In this document: one piece after another, positions 26,290 through 32,408 of the stretch
Position numbering within the stretch: position 1 is the stretch's first letter
Layout of the letters: each line of letters begins with the position of its first letter
NCBI GenBank assembly: GCA_025451875.1
Contig: JANWJQ010000086.1
Location: 1-32,408, forward strand
From: Rhizomicrobium sp.
Lineage (GTDB): Bacteria; Pseudomonadota; Alphaproteobacteria; Micropepsales; Micropepsaceae
Direction of reading: 5' to 3'
DNA length: 32,408 nucleotides
Translations under genes and position numbers: made by a program
Notes under the pieces: model-generated
Told to the model about the DNA's origin: nothing
Database searches by the model: none
The model's input: only the letters and a program-made list of their open reading frames with translations

Positions 26290-26817
26290 ATGGATCTCTC
26301 CCAGATTCCCACCGGAAAAAATCCGCCGCACGATATCAATGTGGTGATCGAAATCCCCGCCGGCGGACTGCCGGTGAAGTACGAAATGGACAAGGCGTCC
26401 GGCGCACTGTTTGTCGATCGCTTCCTGCACACCGCGATGTTCTATCCGGGCAATTACGGCTTCGTGCCGCACACGCTGTCGGAAGATGGCGACCCCTGCG
26501 ATGTGCTTGTCATTTCAGCGGTGCCGGTAATCCCCGGCGCGGTCGTGCGCTGCCGTCCGGTCGGCGCGCTCGTTATGCAGGATCAGGCGGGATCGGACGA
26601 GAAGATCGTCGCCGTGCCGGTGGACGATCTGCATCCCTATCACACCGGCGTGCGCTCCTATCGCGACCTGCCGGAGATTTTACGCCAGCAGATCGAGCAT
26701 TTCTTCCAGCACTATAAAGATCTGGAGCCGGCCAAATGGACGCGCATCGGCGAATGGATCGATGCCGATGGCGCGGCGAAGCTCATTTCAGACGGTATCA
26801 AACGGGCGAAGAAATGA
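26290..26817 (+). CDS. ppa: Inorganic pyrophosphatase
   Basis: This soluble family I enzyme hydrolyses pyrophosphate to phosphate and so drives DNA, RNA and protein synthesis forward. At 175 residues it matches the bacterial hexameric type. Active-site segments are visible: NVVIEIPAGGLPVKYEMDK, YPGNYGFVPHTLSEDGDPCD with the metal-binding DGDPCD aspartates (a cysteine replaces the usual hydrophobic residue), and KIVAVPVDDLHP. Its last 20 bases overlap the end of a convergent membrane-protein gene on the other strand. Confidence 0.97.
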   Translation: MDLSQIPTGKNPPHDINVVIEIPAGGLPVKYEMDKASGALFVDRFLHTAMFYPGNYGFVPHTLSEDGDPCDVLVISAVPVIPGAVVRCRPVGALVMQDQAGSDEKIVAVPVDDLHPYHTGVRSYRDLPEILRQQIEHFFQHYKDLEPAKWTRIGEWIDADGAAKLISDGIKRAKK

Positions 26818-27124
26818 GCCGTCCACGGCTGGCGATCACGATATAGATCGCCGTCATGGCGAAATAGATAAAGCGCAACGGCACTTCATGATGCGTCGCC
26901 AGCGTCAGCACAGCGGCGGCTGCGTATACGGCCAGCAGCATAGCGCAAGCCGCGACTTCGAGCGGTGCGAACAGGAATGCCACGATAGCAGCCGTCTCGA
27001 CGACGGAAAGAATTTGGGCATGCAGATCGCTTCCGCGCGCGCCGCGAAAGGTTTGCACACTCGCCCAGACGATGAACGCACAATAGCTCCAGCGCAGGCC
27101 GCGCAATGCCCATGTCTGGCTCAT
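26798..27124 (-). CDS. Small hydrophobic membrane protein, unknown function
   Basis: I do not recognise this 108-residue protein. It begins MSQTWALRGLRWSYCAFIVW and has about three hydrophobic segments, among them ILSVVETAAIVAFLFAPLEV, AACAMLLAVYAAAAVLTLAT and FIYFAMTAIYIVIASRG, so it is an integral membrane protein. It is the third gene of a leftward cassette, 7 bases after the unknown gene at 27132-27521. Its stop codon lies inside the ppa coding region, with a 20-base convergent overlap. Confidence 0.75.
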   Translation of the reverse strand: MSQTWALRGLRWSYCAFIVWASVQTFRGARGSDLHAQILSVVETAAIVAFLFAPLEVAACAMLLAVYAAAAVLTLATHHEVPLRFIYFAMTAIYIVIASRGRLISSPV

Positions 27125-27131
27125 GTCTCAC

Positions 27132-27521
27132 TCATCGTCCAGCGTCCGGCAGCACGAAGGTCTTGCGTGCGATGTCGGACATCAGACGTTCCGGCGCATA
27201 CCAGCGCTTTAACACCGACGCGTCCATCAGATCGGGACTGGCCGCGGCGAAAGCTTCAAAATCCGCATACCCACCCAAAGCTTGCCGCTCCGCGATCAGC
27301 GACAGGAACGCCAGGGTGAGCGTCTCGTGATATTTGCCCGGCGCGCCAGCACGCATGGCAATCTGTTTCAGCGACCGCGCGAACGCCGCCGCCGCGTCTG
27401 GAAACTCGTGATGCCGCAAAATCTCGAACCCGGCGCGCACATGATCGGCATGGCGAAAGCTCGCGGCATCCAACTCGCCGTTCAGAAATGCACGCAAGAA
27501 TGGCTCAACGCCCATCGCCAT
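27132..27521 (-). CDS. Conserved-looking protein of unknown function
   Basis: The 129-residue product starts MAMGVEPFLRAFLNGELDAA and contains SFRHADHVRAGFEILRHHEF, GAPGKYHETLTLAFLSLIAE and LMSDIARKTFVLPD. The phrases FRHADHVRAGF and KYHETLT look like conserved motifs with three histidines that could bind a metal or act catalytically; I recall similar hypothetical proteins in other proteobacteria but no function. It has no signal peptide or membrane span. It overlaps the preceding regulator gene by 17 bases (or 11 if the second Met is used), so translation is probably coupled. Confidence 0.75.
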   Translation of the reverse strand: MAMGVEPFLRAFLNGELDAASFRHADHVRAGFEILRHHEFPDAAAAFARSLKQIAMRAGAPGKYHETLTLAFLSLIAERQALGGYADFEAFAAASPDLMDASVLKRWYAPERLMSDIARKTFVLPDAGR

Positions 27522-27759
27522 CTTCCTTCAGCGCGTGCGAGTCCGCTGCCGTCAGGTCAAGGCCGTAGACGGCCTTCAGCTTGGCGATCTGCTTCAGCGT
27601 CTCCTCGGAGAACGGCGCCTTACCTTCGAAGGCATGCAGCACCATGCCTTCGAGCAGATCGCCCAGCGAAAGATCGAGATATTCCGCCAGCCCCTTCAGC
27701 ACCTTCAGCGTGCGCTTTTCCAGACGCACCCCTGTTTGCACGCGTTCGATGGTTTTCAT
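27505..27759 (-). CDS. Small ribbon-helix-helix-like regulator
   Basis: The 84-residue product begins MKTIERVQTGVRLEKRTLKV. A short beta-like segment (ERVQTGVRLEKRTL) followed by two helices (LKVLKGLAEYLDLSLGDLLE and GMVLHAFEG) is the layout of ribbon-helix-helix DNA-binding proteins. The C-terminal part (FSEETLKQIAKLKAVYGLDL) may mediate oligomerisation. I start at ATG 27759, with AAGG upstream, because residues before it would cover a palindromic operator. It is the first gene of a leftward three-gene cassette and probably represses its own promoter. The family call is from pattern only. Confidence 0.7.
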   Translation of the reverse strand: MKTIERVQTGVRLEKRTLKVLKGLAEYLDLSLGDLLEGMVLHAFEGKAPFSEETLKQIAKLKAVYGLDLTAADSHALKEDGDGR

Positions 27760-27765
27760 GTTACC

Positions 27766-27794
27766 TTGGTACTTAAATACCAATAATTTGTCAA
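27766..27794 (-). promoter_or_regulatory. Promoter with palindromic operator for the regulator cassette
   Basis: A perfect TTGACA -35 element (minus strand, 27789-27794) is followed by an inverted repeat with arms TTGGTA and TACCAA (27766-27783) around six bases. The dyad fills the spacer and the -10 position, seven bases before the ATG at 27759. This arrangement is typical of an autorepressor site; a very short or leaderless transcript is possible. Confidence 0.65.
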
Positions 27795-27921
27795 CTGGGA
27801 TGCCTCAATTTCCTTTCGCGCCCAACCCCTTTCCGCTAAAACACCGGCCTTCCTCGAAAATTGGATGATCGAGCGAAGGGACGGACCCGGAAGGGCCGCC
27901 CGGGAAAGGAAAGATTTTGTC

Positions 27922-28623
27922 ATGGCCGCCGAACCGCAAAAGCCGCTGATGCCCAAAGCCACCGCCGTCTGGCTGGTGGACAACACCTCGCTGACCTTCG
28001 ACCAGATCGCCGATTTCTGCGGCCTGCATCCGCTGGAAGTGAAAGGCATCGCCGACGAGGACGTGGCCAAGGGCATCAAGGGACAGGATCCGGTGTCGAG
28101 CGGCCAGCTCACGCGCGAGCAGATCGAGGAAGCCGAGAAGAATCCGAAGATGCGCCTGAAGATGGCTGTCTCGAAGTACAAAATGCCGCCGGTGAAGGTG
28201 AAGAAGGTGCCGCGCTACACACCGGTCTCCAAGCGCCAGGATAAGCCGGACGCGGTCTATTGGATCATCCGCAATCATCCGGAATTCGCCGACGCCGATA
28301 TCGTCAAGCTGATCGGCACGACCAAGGCGACGATCACCAAGATCCGCGAGCGTTCGCACTGGAACGCGACGAACATCAAGGCCGTCGATCCGGTGACCTT
28401 GGGCCTGTGCTCGCAGCTGGAACTTGATCTGGCAGTGACGCGCGTCAACGCCAAACGCGAACGCGCTGCCAAGCGCGCTGCGCGCAAAGGCGCAACGCTG
28501 AAGCCGATTTCCGAGACCACGGGCACGGCACCCGCACCTGCCGCCGAAGAACCCGCGAATCCGGATGAAGGCGCGCCCGCCGACGACAGCTACAATCTGT
28601 CGAGCGAGCTGGAGCAGGATTAA
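27922..28623 (+). CDS. trcR: TrcR-like cell-cycle transcriptional regulator (DUF1013)
   Basis: TrcR is an alphaproteobacterial-specific protein associated with RNA polymerase and linked to the cell cycle, as I recall. The 233-residue product carries the family sequence MAAEPQKPLMPKATAVWLVD, followed by NTSLTFDQIADFCGLHPLEV, VKKVPRYTPVSKRQDKPDAV and YWIIRNHPEFADADIVKLIG with a helix-turn-helix look (TKATITKIRERSHWN). The last 50 residues are low-complexity and rich in Ala, Pro and Glu. I choose ATG 27922 with AAGGAAAG upstream; the frame extends to 27865 without family support. Its stop is 3 bases from the convergent efflux adaptor gene, and no terminator fits between them. Confidence 0.9.
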   Translation: MAAEPQKPLMPKATAVWLVDNTSLTFDQIADFCGLHPLEVKGIADEDVAKGIKGQDPVSSGQLTREQIEEAEKNPKMRLKMAVSKYKMPPVKVKKVPRYTPVSKRQDKPDAVYWIIRNHPEFADADIVKLIGTTKATITKIRERSHWNATNIKAVDPVTLGLCSQLELDLAVTRVNAKRERAAKRAARKGATLKPISETTGTAPAPAAEEPANPDEGAPADDSYNLSSELEQD

Positions 28624-28626
28624 GCC

Positions 28627-29712
28627 CTATTTCTCCAGATATACCGTCACATCGGCGGAGAGACCCGGCCGCAGACGTTCACGCCCGTCCTGTCCCGGCA
28701 GGATACGCACGCGCACCGGTATGCGCTGCACGATGCGGGTGAAATTGCCCGTTGCCGGTTCGAAGGGCAGCGGCGAGAACTCACTGCCCGATGCCGGCGC
28801 GAAGCTTTCCACTTCGCCATCAAATGATTTTCCCGGCAACGCATCGATCTTCAGGCGCACATGCTGGCCGATCAGCATTCGTGCTGTCTGCGTTTCCTTG
28901 AAGTTCGCGGTCACATAGATCGTGTCCATCGGCACGATGGTCAGAAGCTGAGCCCCGGGTGAAACATATTCCCCGATCTGCGCCTGGCGATCCCCCACCT
29001 GCCCCGCCACCGGCGCGCGGATAATCGTGTGTTCGAGATTCTGCCGCGCCAACGATAGCGCCGCCTTTGCTTTCGCCAGTGCCGCCAGCAACTGTCCGCG
29101 CGTGCGCGCCGTCACATTCTGCTGCTGCACGCTGGCGACATAAGCCGCACGCGATTTGTCCGCATCGGCAGAGGCGCTGAGTGCCGTCGCACGCATCTGA
29201 TCGGCCTGACTTTTGGAAACATAGCCGGCCGCGCCCAATGCACCGAACCGGTTGCCGTCGGCCACAGCACGTGAAGCTTCTGCATTTGCCGAGCGGATTG
29301 CCGCATCGGCTGCCTGAACATTGGCCGCGGCGAGCTGCTGCTGCGCGGATTGTTCGTCGAGCGAAGCCTGCGCCGAAGCCACATCAGCCTCCGCCGATTG
29401 CAACGCCTGTGCATAATCTTCCGGATCGATCTGGATCAGCGGCTGACCGGCTTTCACGATCTGGTTGTCGCGCACCAGAACACGCGCAATGAGGCCCTGC
29501 ACTTTGGGCGCGATAATGGTAGAATCGGCTTTGACATAAGCATCATCCGTCGATACCGAAGATGCTGGCCACGCGATCCATGTGGCGCCGGCCAAAGCCA
29601 GAACGATGGCGGCGCCGGCCACGATCAGCGCACGCTTGGGCAGATTGCTGACACGAGAGCCGACGGTGGGCCGCGTCAGCGTCGTGGCATCGTCGAATGT
29701 CGTCGTGCTCAT
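28627..29712 (-). CDS. EmrA/HlyD-family efflux adaptor
   Basis: This is a periplasmic membrane-fusion protein that should link an MFS pump to an outer-membrane channel. The 361-residue product has one N-terminal membrane span (RALIVAGAAIVLALAGATWI, about residues 27-46). The EmrA-type lipoyl half-motif STDDAYVKADSTIIAPKVQG follows, then a long Ala/Gln/Ser-rich coiled-coil hairpin (about 90-210), the second lipoyl half (HTIIRAPVAGQVGDRQAQIG) and a barrel region with VTANFKETQTARMLIGQHVR. I choose ATG 29712, which overlaps the thioesterase stop by four bases (ATGA). The matching pump is probably the EmrB-like gene on the other side of tetR. Confidence 0.92.
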   Translation of the reverse strand: MSTTTFDDATTLTRPTVGSRVSNLPKRALIVAGAAIVLALAGATWIAWPASSVSTDDAYVKADSTIIAPKVQGLIARVLVRDNQIVKAGQPLIQIDPEDYAQALQSAEADVASAQASLDEQSAQQQLAAANVQAADAAIRSANAEASRAVADGNRFGALGAAGYVSKSQADQMRATALSASADADKSRAAYVASVQQQNVTARTRGQLLAALAKAKAALSLARQNLEHTIIRAPVAGQVGDRQAQIGEYVSPGAQLLTIVPMDTIYVTANFKETQTARMLIGQHVRLKIDALPGKSFDGEVESFAPASGSEFSPLPFEPATGNFTRIVQRIPVRVRILPGQDGRERLRPGLSADVTVYLEK

Positions 29713-30158
29713 AGCTGAAACACCAGGCAGGTGGAGGTTGCGGTGGCACATAACGCGCCGCTCTTGTCGAATAGTTTGGCTTCGGCAAATGCCGCGCGCC
29801 TGCCTACGGAGATCACGCGGCCTTCGGCGCGTACGGGGCCGCTCTTGTCCGTCATCGCCTTGTGATAGGCGACCTTCAGTTCCAGCGTCGTATAGCCCTG
29901 TCCCGGTTTCATCTTTGAATGCACGGCGCAGCCCATGACGGTATCAAGGATCGTCGCAGCGTAGCCGCCATGCACCGAACCGATGGGATTGTAGACGCTC
30001 TGGTCAGGATGGCCTTCGAACACCACGAACCCGTCTTCCGCCGATACCGGCGTCAGCTTCAATGTCTGCACAATGCCCTGATAGTCGGCGCGGCCATCGA
30101 AGATAGCTTTGAGTTGGTCAAGTCCCGTCATCTCGGGGAATTTCGTCAGCGCGTTCAT
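29709..30158 (-). CDS. PaaI-type hotdog thioesterase
   Basis: This 149-residue hotdog-fold protein should hydrolyse acyl-CoA or aryl-CoA thioesters. The family motif is GSVHGGYAATILDTVMGCAV (about residues 62-81), with the conserved HGG and the aspartate in the following helix. The C-terminal strand part has LELKVAYHKAMTDKSGPVRA and GRRAAFAEAKLFDKSGALCA. The substrate is unknown. It is sandwiched between tetR and the EmrA-like gene with four-base overlaps on both sides, which ties it to the efflux module and suggests that the pumped or sensed compound is an aromatic or acyl-CoA derivative. That link is inference. Confidence 0.88.
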   Translation of the reverse strand: MNALTKFPEMTGLDQLKAIFDGRADYQGIVQTLKLTPVSAEDGFVVFEGHPDQSVYNPIGSVHGGYAATILDTVMGCAVHSKMKPGQGYTTLELKVAYHKAMTDKSGPVRAEGRVISVGRRAAFAEAKLFDKSGALCATATSTCLVFQL

Positions 30159-30778
30159 TGCAGGTACTTCCCGGATAGCGACGCGTCATCGACACCAAGG
30201 CGCGTCTTGATGGAGTTGCGTGCCGTTTCCAACATTTCGTCGGAGAGGCGTTTGTCGGAAACGGCACGCGAAACCGCGACAGCCCCTGCCATCGCGGAGA
30301 ACACAGAAGAGGCCAAGGCGTGCGCCTCATCGCCTTCGGCGATACCGGCATCCGTGATCAGGTCACGCATGGTTCCGATCAACCGCTTCACACCGCCATC
30401 GAACGCGGCGCGAAATTTCTTGGACTGGCGCGGCATGTCGGAATTGAGCGCCGTGATCGGGCAACCATTGGCGGGATTGTCGCGCTGATTGGCCGACACA
30501 TAGAAATCGATATAGGCCCCAAGCGCATGGCGCGGCGGCAGGCCTTCGATGGCCTTCAGAAACTTCTTTTTGGAAGCGGCGAACACGCCTTCCAGCGCCT
30601 GGATCAGCAGCTCTTCCTTGGATTTGAAATGCGCATAGAAGCCGCCATGCGTAAGGCCCGCTTCTTTCATGATGTCGGCGACACCCACGCCGTCCGGGCC
30701 TTTCGCACGCAACGCCCGGCCCGCGATCTTGAGGATCTTCAAATGGATCTCTTCCTTGTGGTTTTCGCTGTAACGCAT
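30155..30778 (-). CDS. TetR/AcrR-family repressor
   Basis: The 207-residue protein has an N-terminal helix-turn-helix: ILKIAGRALRAKGPDGVGVA, then DIMKEAGLTHGGFYAHFKSK (about residues 37-56), with the typical GFYxHFxSKEEL recognition-helix signature. A ligand-binding domain follows, containing YVSANQRDNPANGCPITALN, a segment found in the TetR subgroup with a TetR_C-type domain (C-x-x-x-A-L-x-x-D/E region). It likely represses itself and the divergent pump gene through the palindrome at 30801-30822. It leads a leftward operon with the thioesterase and the EmrA-like adaptor. Confidence 0.93.
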   Translation of the reverse strand: MRYSENHKEEIHLKILKIAGRALRAKGPDGVGVADIMKEAGLTHGGFYAHFKSKEELLIQALEGVFAASKKKFLKAIEGLPPRHALGAYIDFYVSANQRDNPANGCPITALNSDMPRQSKKFRAAFDGGVKRLIGTMRDLITDAGIAEGDEAHALASSVFSAMAGAVAVSRAVSDKRLSDEMLETARNSIKTRLGVDDASLSGKYLQ

Positions 30779-30800
30779 CTTGCCGTTCTCCCTCGCTCGA

Positions 30801-30822
30801 TTATATGATCATCATCATATAA
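30801..30822. promoter_or_regulatory. TetR operator between tetR and the MFS pump gene
   Basis: Two exact 9-base arms, TTATATGAT and ATCATATAA, are separated by four bases. The dyad overlaps the TATATG -10 of the rightward promoter (TTGCCG at 30780, 16-base spacer). It also overlaps a perfect leftward TATAAT (30800-30805), so one bound dimer pair could shut both directions. Confidence 0.8.
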
Positions 30823-30838
30823 AAGATCAAGGGCCCGA

Positions 30839-32408
30839 ATGAGCGCCGCCGCAACCCCGGTTCCCTACCCCGCCACGGCGGCTGGCCTCAGCCACAACCG
30901 CAAGCTTTTGATTTTTGGAATCATGGCGTTCGGCCAATTCATGGCCCTGTTGGACATACAGATTGTGGCCGCGTCCCTGAACGCCATCCAGGCCGGATTA
31001 TCGGCGGGGCCGGACGAAATCGCCTGGGTGCAGACGGCTTATCTGATGGCGGAAATCGTGATGATTCCACTCGCGGCCTATCTTTCCATCGCGCTTTCGA
31101 CGCGCTGGCTGTTCACCGCGTCGGCAGTCCTTTTCACCCTTTCCTCTCTTCTATGCGGCATGGCGTGGAGCATCCAGTCGATGACGGTGTTCCGCGCGAT
31201 TCAGGGTTTCGTCGGCGGCGCGATGGTGCCCACGGTGTTCGCCACCGGCTTTGCCATGTTTGACGGCAAACAGCGCGCGATGATCCCCGCGATCCTCGGC
31301 ATCGTCTCAACCCTCGCACCAACGCTCGGCCCGACGGTCGGCGGCTTGATCAGCGATACACTGAACTGGCGATGGCTGTTCTTCGTGAACATCATTCCGG
31401 GCGCCTTCATCGCCATTGCATTGCCGATCCTTGGCAAGGTGGACGAACCCAACTGGGGCACGCTCAAGCGCATCGACTGGCTGCACGTCGCATCGCTCGC
31501 CCTATTCCTCGGTTGCCTGCAATATGTGCTGGAAGAAGGCCCGCGCAATCAATGGTTCGAGGATCCCACCATCCTCACCGTCGCGTGGATGTCATTCGTT
31601 GGCGCGCTGCTGTTCTTTGAGCGCTCCTTCTTCTCCACCATGCCGGTCTTGAAACTCTCACCGTTTAAGCGGCCCGTCTTCGCGATGGCCTGCGTGCTTA
31701 ATGTTGTCGTCGGCTTCGGGCTTTATTCCGCGACCTATCTCACGCCCATCTTCCTTGGCCGCGTGCGCGGTTTTTCCAGCCTGGAGATCGGCGAGACGGT
31801 CTTCGTCGCCGGTGTGTTCATGGCGCTCGGCGCGCCCTTGGCCGCGCGCCTCACCACCGTCATCGACCAGCGCATCGTCATCGCGGTCGGCTTCTCGTTG
31901 TTCGCGCTGTCCTGCTGGATGTTTTCCGGCGTCACATCGGAATGGGGCTTCTGGCAGTTGTTCTGGCCGCAGGCAATCCGCGGCTTCTCCATGCTGCTCT
32001 GCATCGTGCCTGCTGTCGGCATGGCGCTGAACGGCGTTCCGCCGTCGGAACTGCGCTACGCCTCCGGCCTGTTTAATCTCATGCGCAATCTGGGCGGCGC
32101 CATCGGTATCGCAACGGTGACGACATGGCTCCAGGACTATGGCCGCATTCACGGCGAACGTTTCGGCGAAGCCCTATCCAACGCCAACACTTCGCAGCTC
32201 GCGCAGGCTGCGGCGCGCATCGCCGGTCACACCGCCGATGCCGCGCACGCCAAGCTCATGGTCTCAGGCGAGATCGCGCAATTCGTGACACAGCAATCGT
32301 TGACGCTCGCCTTCGACGACGTGTTTCTGCTGATGGCTGGAATGTTCCTCGCCGCGCTCATCATAGTGCCGTTCTGCAAGACCGTGATCCTGGGCGCCGC
32401 CGCGCCGG
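30839..32408 (+). CDS. EmrB-like MFS drug efflux pump (DHA2 family), 3' end cut off
   Basis: The frame opens at ATG 30839 behind AAGGG and stays open to the window end, giving at least 523 residues, so only the last few are probably missing. The DHA2 signature region is readable: GQFMALLDIQIVAASLNAIQ in the first helix, EIAWVQTAYLMAEIVMIPLA (the drug/H+ antiporter motif area) and IQGFVGGAMVPTVFATGF. Motif C-like APTLGPTVGGLI follows, then NWRWLFFVNIIPG, all typical of the 14-helix EmrB group. It diverges from tetR and shares its operator. With the EmrA-like adaptor across the regulator it would form an EmrAB pump; no TolC-like gene is seen. Confidence 0.93.
   Translation, partial: MSAAATPVPYPATAAGLSHNRKLLIFGIMAFGQFMALLDIQIVAASLNAIQAGLSAGPDEIAWVQTAYLMAEIVMIPLAAYLSIALSTRWLFTASAVLFTLSSLLCGMAWSIQSMTVFRAIQGFVGGAMVPTVFATGFAMFDGKQRAMIPAILGIVSTLAPTLGPTVGGLISDTLNWRWLFFVNIIPGAFIAIALPILGKVDEPNWGTLKRIDWLHVASLALFLGCLQYVLEEGPRNQWFEDPTILTVAWMSFVGALLFFERSFFSTMPVLKLSPFKRPVFAMACVLNVVVGFGLYSATYLTPIFLGRVRGFSSLEIGETVFVAGVFMALGAPLAARLTTVIDQRIVIAVGFSLFALSCWMFSGVTSEWGFWQLFWPQAIRGFSMLLCIVPAVGMALNGVPPSELRYASGLFNLMRNLGGAIGIATVTTWLQDYGRIHGERFGEALSNANTSQLAQAAARIAGHTADAAHAKLMVSGEIAQFVTQQSLTLAFDDVFLLMAGMFLAALIIVPFCKTVILGAAAP

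Overview
The window is GC-rich chromosomal DNA from a motile alphaproteobacterium that uses the CtrA cell-cycle network. The evidence is the set of alphaproteobacterial signature genes: the response regulator CtrA, its inhibitor SciP (DUF1153), the CtrA-degradation adaptor RcdA (DUF1465), TrcR (DUF1013), the sigma-54 flagellar activator FlbD and a DUF1192 protein. I cannot name the genus; a Micropepsales/Rhizomicrobium-like or Caulobacter-like lineage would fit, but that is inference. There is no sign of phage, insertion sequence or CRISPR, and coding density is very high with many 1-4 base overlaps.

Layout. Bases 1-1300 hold an elongator tRNA-Met and mnmA, both on the minus strand. Bases 1300-18200 are a large flagellar locus. 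flgL and flgK (hook-filament junction) run leftward. fliK, flgD and flgE (hook length control, cap and hook) run rightward from a shared intergenic region with two divergent sigma-54 promoters and a pair of FlbD-enhancer-like boxes. sciP follows flgE. A long operon then runs fliF-fliG-fliH-fliN-flbD-flhA-flhF-flhG (MS ring, switch, export gate, placement and number control), preceded by a CtrA-like box. Bases 18300-19200 hold a small unknown membrane protein and a DoxX-like membrane protein. Bases 19300-22010 hold fliI-fliJ (export ATPase and its chaperone) diverging from ctrA.

Bases 22060-25240 hold an MsbA-type ABC exporter, rpmE (zinc-free L31), rcdA and a DUF1192 gene. Bases 25300-28620 hold a quinone oxidoreductase, an inorganic pyrophosphatase, a leftward three-gene cassette (ribbon-helix-helix-like regulator, unknown protein, small membrane protein) with a palindromic operator, and trcR. 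Bases 28627-32408 hold a drug-efflux module: tetR, a PaaI-type thioesterase and an EmrA-like adaptor run leftward, and an EmrB-like MFS pump runs rightward off the window end, with one TetR-type operator between them.

How it works together. CtrA should switch on early flagellar genes (fliF operon) and probably sciP and itself; FlbD, encoded in the early operon, should then activate the sigma-54 hook genes. SciP and RcdA should shut CtrA activity down. One window thus carries the structural genes, the master regulator, two of its negative regulators and the late-gene activator. The main observations worth checking are the regulatory sites (paired FlbD boxes, CtrA boxes, GANTC sites at ctrA), the start-codon corrections (fliF TTG, flgK GTG), the FlhF G4 motif change and the uncharacterised small genes. 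I did not find a wholly new system.
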